Below the pieces are notes generated by a model. It had not been told where the DNA came from, did not search any database, and worked only from the letters and a program-made list of their open reading frames with translations. From SIG673 sp045653945 (GTDB taxonomy: Bacteria > Bacillota > Clostridia > Oscillospirales > CAG-272), in the NCBI GenBank assembly GCA_045653945.1, contig JAZOML010000058.1:1-24221 (forward strand): 24,221 nt of DNA. Reading direction: 5' to 3'. Below are positions 15,317-22,116 of the stretch, piece after piece; positions within the stretch are counted from its first letter, which is position 1, and each line of letters begins with the position of its first letter. The translations under genes were made by a program, and so were the position numbers.

Positions 15317-15532
15317 ATGAGCTTCGCATACGTTAAGATTATACGAGACCTGCGAGAAGACCACGATAAGACCCAACTTGAAATAGCAAACTTCCTTGGC
15401 ACTTCCCAAACAATGTACGCAAGATACGAGAGAGGAGCAAACGAGCTACCTATACACCACCTCATAAAGTTATGCAAGCTTTACGGTGTGAGCGCCGACT
15501 ACATTTTGGGATTAAAAAAATCAAAAGAATAA
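15317..15532 (+). CDS. Small XRE-family helix-turn-helix regulator
   Basis: A 71-residue Cro/CI-type DNA-binding protein consisting almost only of the HTH_3 domain. It opens with IIRDLREDHDKTQLEIANFL, where the first helices and the start of the helix-turn-helix lie (about residues 8-27). The recognition helix follows in TSQTMYARYERGANELP, and the typical end is LIKLCKLYGVSADYILGL. There is no ligand or dimerisation domain. AGAGG precedes the ATG by seven bases. It stands alone, divergent from the beta-helix gene and convergent with the HAD-GH32 operon, with a shared terminator on its 3' side. It probably represses its own gene and perhaps the beta-helix gene. No toxin or phage gene is nearby, so an antitoxin or prophage role is not supported. 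Confidence 0.9.
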   Translation: MSFAYVKIIRDLREDHDKTQLEIANFLGTSQTMYARYERGANELPIHHLIKLCKLYGVSADYILGLKKSKE

Positions 15533-15560
15533 AAAAATCGCACACGTGGGTGCGATTTTT
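15533..15560. terminator. Bidirectional terminator between the XRE and HAD genes
   Basis: AAAAATCGCAC / GTGCGATTTTT with a 6-base loop, located at the convergent ends of the XRE gene (+) and the HAD gene (-). The last T of the stem is also the first base of the HAD stop codon triplet on the plus strand. Confidence 0.9.
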
Positions 15561-16228
15561 TATTTTATCTCATTTATCAAGGTAGCAAGCGACTGTCCCT
15601 TTTCAACATAAAGTATAGATGCCGCACGAAGTCTATCGTGTCCGAAATTGTGCTCATCATAAATTCCAACGGTTTTAAAGCCTGCTTTTCTTGCCGTTTC
15701 AAGAGCAACACAGGAATCTTCAAAAACACAGGTATCAGAAATTTCCGCTCCGATTTCCTTTGCCGCCGCTAAGTAAATTTCGGGACTGTCCTTGCCCTTT
15801 CCAACCATCTCGCAGGAAAGAACGGTATCAAAATACTTTTCAAGTCCCGTTGACTTTATCGCAATCTTAACGTATTTCAGATCGGTTGCGGATGCAACAC
15901 ACATAGGAATACCGAGTGATTTAAGGTAATCAAGAAGCTCTATTGCTCCCTCTTTTACAGTTGCACGCTTTTTATAAAAGTTCTCTATCATATATTCGGA
16001 AAATTCAACGAACTCCTCTTCGCTCACCGTAAGAGAGCACGCCTTGTGTATATATTTTACACCCTGCGAATATACCATCGTTTTAATGGCATTATTAATC
16101 TCCTCCGGTGGAAAGTAATTATCCTTTTCCATATATTTAATGCCAAACTCATGCCAAAACTCTCCCCAAAATGCAAGAGAATCGACAAGCGTTCCGTCCA
16201 TATCGAATATTGCGCCCTTTATTTCCAT
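15560..16228 (-). CDS. HAD-superfamily phosphatase/phosphomutase (beta-phosphoglucomutase-like)
   Basis: A 222-residue HAD subfamily I hydrolase with an alpha-helical cap. All four motifs are present: FDMDGTLVDS with nucleophile Asp9 and acid/base Asp11, ASATD (112-116) with the motif II Ser, Lys146 within GKGKDSPEIY, and FEDS (169-172). The cap (about 17-85) resembles beta-phosphoglucomutase and 2-deoxyglucose-6-phosphate phosphatase types, so a sugar phosphate substrate is likely but the exact one cannot be told. AAGGAG lies seven bases before the ATG. It follows the GH32 gene by 11 bases on the same transcript, which suggests work on the hexose phosphates released after fructoside cleavage, or removal of toxic sugar phosphates. 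The alternative is a phosphatase acting on an unrelated small metabolite. Confidence 0.88.
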   Translation of the reverse strand: MEIKGAIFDMDGTLVDSLAFWGEFWHEFGIKYMEKDNYFPPEEINNAIKTMVYSQGVKYIHKACSLTVSEEEFVEFSEYMIENFYKKRATVKEGAIELLDYLKSLGIPMCVASATDLKYVKIAIKSTGLEKYFDTVLSCEMVGKGKDSPEIYLAAAKEIGAEISDTCVFEDSCVALETARKAGFKTVGIYDEHNFGHDRLRAASILYVEKGQSLATLINEIK

Positions 16229-16239
16229 TATTTTTCTCC

Positions 16240-17388
16240 TTAAAGCAGTACTGTATAAACCTCTTGACCACCGTTTACGAATATCTCCATAACGTAGCCG
16301 TCACGCAAAATTTTGAGGTCCTTTATCTTGCCTGTATACACGAGTGCCTCTCTTCCATCTCTTGCAACGGTAAATCCGTTTTCCGTACGTACAAGTGCCT
16401 CGTCGCTATCGGCCAGAAGACGTCTTACCTCCTCTACGGGAAAGGCTGTCATTTTTCCGTTTTCAATTTTTATTTCGCTGGGAAGCGACATACAGCCTAT
16501 ATCCTTTCCCTGAACGTATCCTTGATATTTCCAGCCGGGGATCCAAGAAATAAGTATGCATCTGTCCTTGTGATCCTTAAATACCTGACCTGCGTACTGA
16601 TCGGGGCCTTTATTCATTTCTGCCGAATACTCACAGGTAAATCTTCCGTTATCAAACGTGCCGTAGTTTGCCGAAAAGGACTGGTGCCACGTTTCGTCCT
16701 CGGTAAAATTCGCAACAGATGCCAAAAGCAAAAGCTTTCCGTCCTTTTCCATTATCGACGGGCATTCATATATGCTTCTTATAACCCTTTTGCCGTCTAT
16801 TTCAGTTTCGGTGCAATCCTGTTCAAGCATAATGCCTGAATAGCTCCAATCAAGCAGATTTTCGCTCTTGTAAAGAAGAAGTCTTGCCTTTACGTCCTGA
16901 CCGCTCGCCATTACAAGGTAATACGTTCCGTCTATTTTACAAATCGCGGGGTCGCGAAAATCCTTGCTTCCGTCGGCGGGAAAACGGTCGATTACGGGGT
17001 TACCCTCGTATTTTGTAAAGTTAATTCCGTCATTTGAATAAGCAATGCTTACCGTTTGAAGCTCTTGCTTTTCGCTTACCGAAGCATAGAAAACGTACAG
17101 TGTACCGTCCTTCTCTATCGCCGTACCCGACCAGCAACCGTCGCAGTCATATTCCTTATCGGGAAGAAGAGCAACGGGAAGCTCCTCGTAGGTAATAAAG
17201 TCCCTTGTTCTTGCGTGTCCCCAGCACATTGGGTTATAATTATTATTTTCATCACACGGTGTTTCATAGTTCGGAACGTGCTGATAAAAGATATGATAAT
17301 AGCCTTTAAAATAAACGAGTCCGTTCGGGTCGTTTACCCACCCCTTTGCAGGTCTGTAATGATACTTTAATTTCTGAAAATAATCCAT
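16240..17388 (-). CDS. GH32 beta-fructosidase (sucrose/sucrose-6-phosphate hydrolase type), short form
   Basis: A retaining GH32 enzyme of 382 residues that cleaves terminal fructose from sucrose, sucrose-6-phosphate or fructans. The five-bladed propeller carries WVNDPNG with nucleophile Asp20, CWSG (85-88), FRDP with transition-state stabiliser Asp146, and YECPS with acid/base Glu208. The C-terminal beta-sandwich is short, about 60-80 residues ending soon after the EIF motif (368-370). Most family members are 450-500 residues. No signal peptide is seen, so it is intracellular. The start is the ATG at 17388, five bases after AGGTGG. An in-frame GTG three codons upstream overlaps that ribosome-binding site and is rejected. 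It leads an operon with the HAD gene. No PTS, transporter or fructokinase gene is adjacent, so substrate and uptake route remain open. Confidence 0.93.
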   Translation of the reverse strand: MDYFQKLKYHYRPAKGWVNDPNGLVYFKGYYHIFYQHVPNYETPCDENNNYNPMCWGHARTRDFITYEELPVALLPDKEYDCDGCWSGTAIEKDGTLYVFYASVSEKQELQTVSIAYSNDGINFTKYEGNPVIDRFPADGSKDFRDPAICKIDGTYYLVMASGQDVKARLLLYKSENLLDWSYSGIMLEQDCTETEIDGKRVIRSIYECPSIMEKDGKLLLLASVANFTEDETWHQSFSANYGTFDNGRFTCEYSAEMNKGPDQYAGQVFKDHKDRCILISWIPGWKYQGYVQGKDIGCMSLPSEIKIENGKMTAFPVEEVRRLLADSDEALVRTENGFTVARDGREALVYTGKIKDLKILRDGYVMEIFVNGGQEVYTVLL

Positions 17389-17417
17389 AAGCTCCACCTC
17401 AAATTAACTCTATCAGC

Positions 17418-17446
17418 ATTATACCACTCACATAATTATTTGTCAA
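17418..17446 (-). promoter_or_regulatory. Consensus promoter of the GH32-HAD operon
   Basis: Minus-strand TTGACA (17441-17446), 17-base spacer, TATAAT (17418-17423), a perfect vegetative promoter about 30 bases from the GH32 ATG. The -35 box lies directly against the terminator of the upstream oxidoreductase gene. No operator was recognised. Confidence 0.9.
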
Positions 17447-17447
17447 T

Positions 17448-17476
17448 AAAAAACGCACCCACAGGTGCGTTTTTTG
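17448..17476 (-). terminator. Terminator after the Gfo/Idh/MocA gene
   Basis: AAAAAACGCACC / GGTGCGTTTTTT with loop CACA (plus-strand reading), six bases past the stop of the 17483-18730 gene. The stem is identical to that at 13486-13514. Confidence 0.92.
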
Positions 17477-17482
17477 TTATTT

Positions 17483-18730
17483 TTATTTGATTCCAAGTAT
17501 CTCTTTGTAAAGCTGAAGCTGTTCTTCGTTTGCTTTAAAATCGGTATGACTGCAACAGGGCAGTGTCGGTTGTGTACCGTCGGAATAAACAAACGGAGAA
17601 AGTCTGTCGTTTTCGTACAAGGCTCTGTCCTCGGGATTATCAAAATCGGGAATAGCGTACGGTTTTCCGCCCTCAAGCGCAGAGCGGTGAGCAAGAATAG
17701 CAACGCTTGACATTGCGATAGCCGATTTGATATCAAACGGATGCTCGGGCTGAACTCCCTTTTCGATGCACTCAAGGAACATTCTTGAGGTCAGGTAATC
17801 TCCGCCGCCGTGTCCACTCTGTACTATCAGTTCCTCGTCCTTATCGTTCCACTCAGGCTCGTAGAAGTTTATCTCCTTCATACCCTCGGGAATTTCCCAT
17901 TCATTATAGCGGAGCATAACCTGCTCTCCCATACCGCGCAGGTTTTCTATCTGTCCCTTCGTGCCGCAAACACGGTAGGAGTTTCCGTGTGCGCCGAAGC
18001 TCGCACAACCCGTAACCTTAAAAACCGACTCATCGTCATTATGCGTCATAATTATCGCGGTGCGGTCGCCCGTCTGCGTTGCCGATGGGATATCGCCCTC
18101 TTTTGGCATAAATATTGAAAACGCCGTAACGGTTTTCGGGGTTGCTCCCGATGCCCACATTATTGGACCAAGCGAGTGGGTAATGTAGTAGGTCTGCGGA
18201 AGGTAATTTCTCCAGTGATTTTCAAAATAGACGTACCTCTTAGTTACTGCCGTATCAAAGGGGTCAGAGGGATGATTGTATTCTCCCTCTGCGTACATTA
18301 TTTTGCCGATAGTACCGCCGTCGCAAATGCGTTTTATCTCACGGTTGAACTTCATCTGCGGGTAGTTTTCTGCAAGCATATATATCGACTTGCTTTTTTT
18401 GAAGGCGTCGTAAAGCTCGATTCCCTCTGCCATTGTACCGTTTGAAATACACTCGGAATATACGTGGATATTACGCTCAAGGCATTTAATTGCGTACGGT
18501 GCGTGCTCGTGAAAATAGTTTGCTATAACAACCGCATCAAGACCGCAGTCAAGGAATTTATCAAAATCATCAAAGAGTTTAACGCTATTTCCAAGCACCT
18601 CCGCTCCTCTCTTAAGTCTTTCCGGACGAAAATCACAAATTGCAACAACGTCGCAGCCAAGGAGCATAAAGTCCTTACCCATATCTGCACCTCTGCCACC
18701 GCCAAGTACACCTATTCTAATTTTTTTCAT
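17483..18730 (-). CDS. Gfo/Idh/MocA-family oxidoreductase, atypical active site
   Basis: A 415-residue NAD(P)-dependent oxidoreductase-like protein. The N-terminal Rossmann fold starts KIRIGVLGGGRGADMGKDF (glycine-rich turn at 10-15), with Asp33 ending the second strand (VVAICD). The family normally has an EKP motif with a catalytic lysine after the fifth strand. Here the equivalent is SECISNGT (92-99), so the lysine is missing. LAENYPQMKFN (119-129), YAEGEYNHP, TYYITHSLGPI with His185, and SGHGGGDYLTSRMF in the C-terminal domain define the subgroup. The long C-terminal domain resembles that of sugar-converting members, including GH109-like ones, which use a different mechanism. The substrate is unknown. 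AAAGGAG lies ten bases before the ATG. It is 29 bases downstream of an EamA transporter, probably on one transcript under control of the divergent AraC protein. Confidence 0.8.
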   Translation of the reverse strand: MKKIRIGVLGGGRGADMGKDFMLLGCDVVAICDFRPERLKRGAEVLGNSVKLFDDFDKFLDCGLDAVVIANYFHEHAPYAIKCLERNIHVYSECISNGTMAEGIELYDAFKKSKSIYMLAENYPQMKFNREIKRICDGGTIGKIMYAEGEYNHPSDPFDTAVTKRYVYFENHWRNYLPQTYYITHSLGPIMWASGATPKTVTAFSIFMPKEGDIPSATQTGDRTAIIMTHNDDESVFKVTGCASFGAHGNSYRVCGTKGQIENLRGMGEQVMLRYNEWEIPEGMKEINFYEPEWNDKDEELIVQSGHGGGDYLTSRMFLECIEKGVQPEHPFDIKSAIAMSSVAILAHRSALEGGKPYAIPDFDNPEDRALYENDRLSPFVYSDGTQPTLPCCSHTDFKANEEQLQLYKEILGIK

Positions 18731-18759
18731 TTTTCAAATTCTCCTTTAATTATTTAATC

Positions 18760-19698
18760 TCATTTAATTACCATTGGTAAAATAAACAGTGCGAGCATTC
18801 CAAGGAATGCAAGTCCAACCGAAATAAGCTCCTTTGCCTTTGGCTTATTGTCGGTAAGATATGCACAGGCAGTGGAAACTATCATAACACCACCGGTTAC
18901 CATAGGATACTGAATAGAGGCGTCAATTCCGCTTGCAAGTGCGACAACGAGAATATAGTTTGCAATCTTATTAAGCGCACCCGATGAACCGCTTAATAAA
19001 CCAAGCTTAAAGGAAAGGGGCGGCTCGCCTTCCGTCCTCTTTCTAAATACGATAAAGAGTATTATTGCGGAAACCACTGTGGATATAAGTGCAAGCCAAA
19101 TTGAGTAGCCCGCCGATGTGGTTTTATCAAGTGTGGACGAAGCAAAAATTTTGGAAAGAACACCTGACATACCGTTAAAAACGAATATTCCTATGTAGTA
19201 AAGAGGTGCAAATTTATCCTTTTTCGTAGCATTTCCCTTTTTAAAATCAAGTGTTATAAGAAGTGCCGCAACAATAAAAATTACGCATATAATTTTATCA
19301 AGCGTAAGCTTTTCACCGTAAAATATTATACCCTGAAAAAACGGAAGCACCATACCTCCAAGCATTGAAAACAGTGAAAAAAGCGAGAGGTTTATACTGC
19401 CAAGCGCCTTTATACTGCAAAAAGTAAAGGCAAAGCTGTTTGCCGCCGCAAGAAAGGCAATAAGAAGCGTAAACCAGGTAAAACCGGGATTAAGTCCGCC
19501 AATATCAAAGCTTATTCCGTTTTCAAAGCTAAGGCAGTTTGCAATTAAAAGAACTACAAGTCCACCGGCAGAGCCTATAAAAAGGGTTTCAAACGTCATT
19601 TTTATTCCGCTTGCGCCACGATACCTACGGTAGACGTCCTTGAACGCAAAACAACCGCCAAACATTACAACCGATAATATTATAAGAAAATATTCCAT
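18760..19698 (-). CDS. EamA/DMT-family transporter, ten helices
   Basis: A 312-residue polytopic membrane protein with about ten hydrophobic helices in two repeats of five, as in the drug/metabolite transporter superfamily. The end of the first repeat shows the typical NLSLFSLFSMLGGMVLPFF followed by YGEKLTLDKIICVIFIVAALLI. The second repeat starts after the charged DFKKGNATKKDKF loop and repeats the pattern (SIQYPMVTGGVMIVSTACAYL, then KELISVGLAFLGMLALF). Such proteins move small metabolites such as sugars or amino acids, and the direction and substrate cannot be read here. AAGGAG lies seven bases before the ATG, with a strong promoter close upstream. It is the first gene of a two-gene unit with the Gfo/Idh/MocA oxidoreductase, so it may carry that enzyme's substrate or product (inference). 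Confidence 0.85.
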   Translation of the reverse strand: MEYFLIILSVVMFGGCFAFKDVYRRYRGASGIKMTFETLFIGSAGGLVVLLIANCLSFENGISFDIGGLNPGFTWFTLLIAFLAAANSFAFTFCSIKALGSINLSLFSLFSMLGGMVLPFFQGIIFYGEKLTLDKIICVIFIVAALLITLDFKKGNATKKDKFAPLYYIGIFVFNGMSGVLSKIFASSTLDKTTSAGYSIWLALISTVVSAIILFIVFRKRTEGEPPLSFKLGLLSGSSGALNKIANYILVVALASGIDASIQYPMVTGGVMIVSTACAYLTDNKPKAKELISVGLAFLGMLALFILPMVIK

Positions 19699-19730
19699 AT
19701 TGTTGCTCCTTTTTAATCATTACAATAAGG

Positions 19731-19759
19731 ATTATAACATTTCAAAATGTAAATTTCAA
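19731..19759 (-). promoter_or_regulatory. Promoter of the EamA-oxidoreductase operon
   Basis: Minus-strand TTGAAA (19754-19759), 17-base spacer, TATAAT (19731-19736), about 33 bases from the ATG. The 42 bases between this -35 box and that of the divergent regulator are AT-rich with repeated TATTTT-type words. A regulator site could lie there but none is certain. Confidence 0.8.
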
Positions 19760-19801
19760 TAGATATTTTCTATATTTTTATATAAAAAAGTTATTTTCAT
19801 A

Positions 19802-19830
19802 TTGATTTTAGGCAGAGCCTGTGATATAAT
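19802..19830 (+). promoter_or_regulatory. Promoter of the cupin-AraC regulator
   Basis: TTGATT (19802-19807), 17-base spacer, TATAAT (19825-19830), 32 bases before the ATG at 19863. It is back to back with the EamA operon promoter. Confidence 0.75.
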
Positions 19831-19862
19831 TTAATTAAGGACAGTATTAGGAGAAAAGGATT

Positions 19863-20654
19863 ATGTCAAGTAAAAATATATGTAAATTTACGCAACCAAC
19901 GCTTCCTGACATTTTAACCGTTACTTGCTTTGTTATGGAAGCAAACGAGCAGGTTATGACACATAAATCCACCTTAAACAACAACCGTATGATTTTAGTA
20001 ACGGAAGGCAGTGCCACCCTTTGCTTTGACGGACAGGAGCTTGATACAGGGGTAGGAACGCTTGTTTTCGGGTTTACGGGTGAAGTCTTTACCGCAAAAA
20101 ACATAAAAAGTGCTACATATATTTATATAGATTTTGGTGGTACAAGAGGCAGTGAGCTGCTTCGCCGTTTTGATATCAACAAGGGCAATAGAGTCTTTGG
20201 CGGCTTTGACGGACTTATCCCTATGTGGAGTGAAAGTCTTTCAAGAGCAAGTGAAAATACCGTCGATCTTGCAGCTGAAAGCATACTGCTTTATACGTTT
20301 TCTCGGCTTACGGGTGCGAGCGTAGAGGCAAACGGTATAATCGGTAAGATAATCGACTACACCGAGGAACACTTCACAAGCCCTGCGCTTTCGGTTTCGG
20401 AAATTGCAAAAAAGCTTTCCTATAATCCTAAATATATCTCCCATCTTTTTAAGGAAAAAATGAAGATAAGCTATTCCGAATATCTTCGCTCGCTGAGAAT
20501 TAAGTATGCAATCACACTGTTTGACCACGGCATTGACTCGATAAAAAACGTGGCACTGCTCTCAGGCTTTTCCGATCCCTTATATTTTTCGACAGTATTC
20601 AAAAAAGAGATAGGCGTATCTCCAAAAGATTATATAAATTCAAAAAAAGGCTGA
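19863..20654 (+). CDS. AraC-family regulator with N-terminal cupin-like sensor
   Basis: A 263-residue regulator of the common AraC layout. The N-terminal part (about 15-110) is a beta-rich arabinose-binding or cupin-like sensor (MILVTEGSATLCFDGQELDT, TLVFGFTGEVF). A helical linker reaches to about residue 170. The C-terminal double helix-turn-helix has LSVSEIAKKLSYNPKYISHLF (177-197, first helix-turn-helix) and SIKNVALLSGFSDPLYFSTVFKK (226-248, second), then GVSPKDYINS. AGGAG precedes the ATG by nine bases. It is divergent from the EamA-oxidoreductase operon and shares a 164-base intergenic region with it, so it probably controls that operon in response to a sugar-like ligand. Its TGA stop lies inside the stem of the following terminator, an extremely tight gene end. 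Confidence 0.93.
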   Translation: MSSKNICKFTQPTLPDILTVTCFVMEANEQVMTHKSTLNNNRMILVTEGSATLCFDGQELDTGVGTLVFGFTGEVFTAKNIKSATYIYIDFGGTRGSELLRRFDINKGNRVFGGFDGLIPMWSESLSRASENTVDLAAESILLYTFSRLTGASVEANGIIGKIIDYTEEHFTSPALSVSEIAKKLSYNPKYISHLFKEKMKISYSEYLRSLRIKYAITLFDHGIDSIKNVALLSGFSDPLYFSTVFKKEIGVSPKDYINSKKG

Positions 20655-20675
20655 CTTAAAAAGTCAGCCTTTTTT
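20642..20675. terminator. Bidirectional terminator between the AraC gene and gatB
   Basis: AAAAAAGGCTGACTT / AAGTCAGCCTTTTTT with a 3-base loop. It serves the rightward AraC gene and the leftward gat operon. The AraC stop codon (20652-20654) is part of the left arm, and the gatB stop follows at 20679. Confidence 0.93.
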
Positions 20676-20678
20676 AAT

Positions 20679-22115
20679 TTAAATACTGTTGATTACGTCA
20701 ATAAGCATCTGGCGGAGTGTCTGGGGATCGCAGTTACCGCGAAGCTCCTTCATACACTTTCCAAACAGTGCCATAAGTGCCTTTTCCTTACCGCTCTTGT
20801 AGTCGTTTACGGAGCGTTCGTCCGCCATAACTACCGCACGGATAACGCTTTCAATCGCACCCGTATCGTTAGAAACGATATATCCCTGCTCCTTTGCGTA
20901 GCTTTCAGGATCAATTTCGTTTTCAAACATTTCGGCAAGAATTTTCTTTGCATTGGGGCGGCTTACCTTACCGTCGATAACAAGTTTAATGAGCTTTCCA
21001 AGAGTTGTACCGTCAAGTGCAAGTTGGTCGGCGGTCATTTGCTTCTTGTTTAGGATATTGAGGCAATCGGAAAGCAACCAGTTTGCCGCTTCCTTTGCCT
21101 GACCGCACTCGGTATAAGCTGCTTCAAAGCAATCGCAAAGTGCACGGCTTTCGGTGAGCAGGTCGGCATCATAGTCGCTAAGACCAAGCTCGCCGGTATA
21201 TCTTGCCTTTTTAACCTCAGGAAATTCGGGAAGGCTTTTCTCTATTCTTCCGTACCACTCATCGTCAATAACAATAGGCATTACGTTGGGGTCGGGGAAG
21301 TATCTGTAATCGCCTGCGGTTTCCTTGGTTCTCATAGCGAAGCTCTTACCCTTGATATCGTCCCAGCGGCGTGTTTCCTGAACGAGCTCCTCTGTGCCGT
21401 TTTCGATTGCGTCGATATGTCTTGCGGTTTCGTAAGCTATTGCACGCTCGATTGCGGAAATAGAGTTCATATTCTTCATTTCTGTTCTTACACCAAGCTT
21501 TGTGCTACCCTCGGGACGTACCGAGAGGTTAACGTCGCAACGCATAGAGCCCTGCTCCATACGGCACTCAGATACCTTTGCAAAGCGAAGAAGTGAGCGG
21601 AGTCTTTCAAGGTAAGCGACAACCTCCTCAGCACTTGAAAGGTCGGGTTGGCTTACTATTTCGATAAGCGGAACGCTGGTTCTGTTGAAGTCAACGAGGG
21701 TGGTGTTCGTCCAATCGTCGTGAACGAGCTTACCTGCGTCCTCCTCCATATGAATTTGCTTGATACGGATATCCTTTTTTCCCTTTGAGGTTTCAATAGT
21801 TACCGTACCGTTTACCGCAACAGGCGAAAACCACTGTGTCGTCTGATAGGAGCAAGGAAGGTCGGGATAGTAGTAGCTCTTTTTATCAAAGGTTGTTACA
21901 CGGTTGATATGGCAGCCCAGCATCATACCCGCAGTCATTCCAAGGTCAACGACCTTTTTGTTTACAACGGGAAGCATACCGGGCATACCGCAGCAGGCAG
22001 GGCAAACGTGGTCGTTCTGCTCGCCGCCGAATTTAGCGGAGCAGGAGCAAAAAATCTTACTCTGAGTTGCCATTTCTATATGAACTTCAAGTCCAATGAC
22101 GGTTTCGTATTTCAT
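20679..22115 (-). CDS. gatB: Asp/Glu-tRNA amidotransferase subunit B
   Basis: The kinase/transamidase subunit of GatCAB. It phosphorylates the side chain of Asp-tRNA(Asn) or Glu-tRNA(Gln) and exchanges the phosphate for ammonia. The 478 residues are the full family length. The start KYETVIGLEVHIEMATQSKI is canonical. Cys23, Cys25, Cys38 and Cys41 form the zinc site (FCSCS and VCPACCGMPG). KSYYYPDLPCSYQTTQ is the catalytic-cradle region, with MEEDAGK (residues 122-128) and the MRCDVNLS stretch downstream. MNSISAIERAIAYE and DYRYFPDPNVMPI lead to the helical tail domain (YqeY-like) that binds the tRNA elbow. It looks fully functional. AAGGAGG lies nine bases before the ATG and overlaps the end of the GatA-like gene one base upstream, so the two are coupled. 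Confidence 0.97.
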   Translation of the reverse strand: MKYETVIGLEVHIEMATQSKIFCSCSAKFGGEQNDHVCPACCGMPGMLPVVNKKVVDLGMTAGMMLGCHINRVTTFDKKSYYYPDLPCSYQTTQWFSPVAVNGTVTIETSKGKKDIRIKQIHMEEDAGKLVHDDWTNTTLVDFNRTSVPLIEIVSQPDLSSAEEVVAYLERLRSLLRFAKVSECRMEQGSMRCDVNLSVRPEGSTKLGVRTEMKNMNSISAIERAIAYETARHIDAIENGTEELVQETRRWDDIKGKSFAMRTKETAGDYRYFPDPNVMPIVIDDEWYGRIEKSLPEFPEVKKARYTGELGLSDYDADLLTESRALCDCFEAAYTECGQAKEAANWLLSDCLNILNKKQMTADQLALDGTTLGKLIKLVIDGKVSRPNAKKILAEMFENEIDPESYAKEQGYIVSNDTGAIESVIRAVVMADERSVNDYKSGKEKALMALFGKCMKELRGNCDPQTLRQMLIDVINSI

Positions 22116-22116
22116 C

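Noticed and set aside
15317..15532. XRE gene as an antitoxin or prophage repressor
   Set aside because: No toxin-like small gene, integrase or phage gene is adjacent; the neighbours are metabolic genes.
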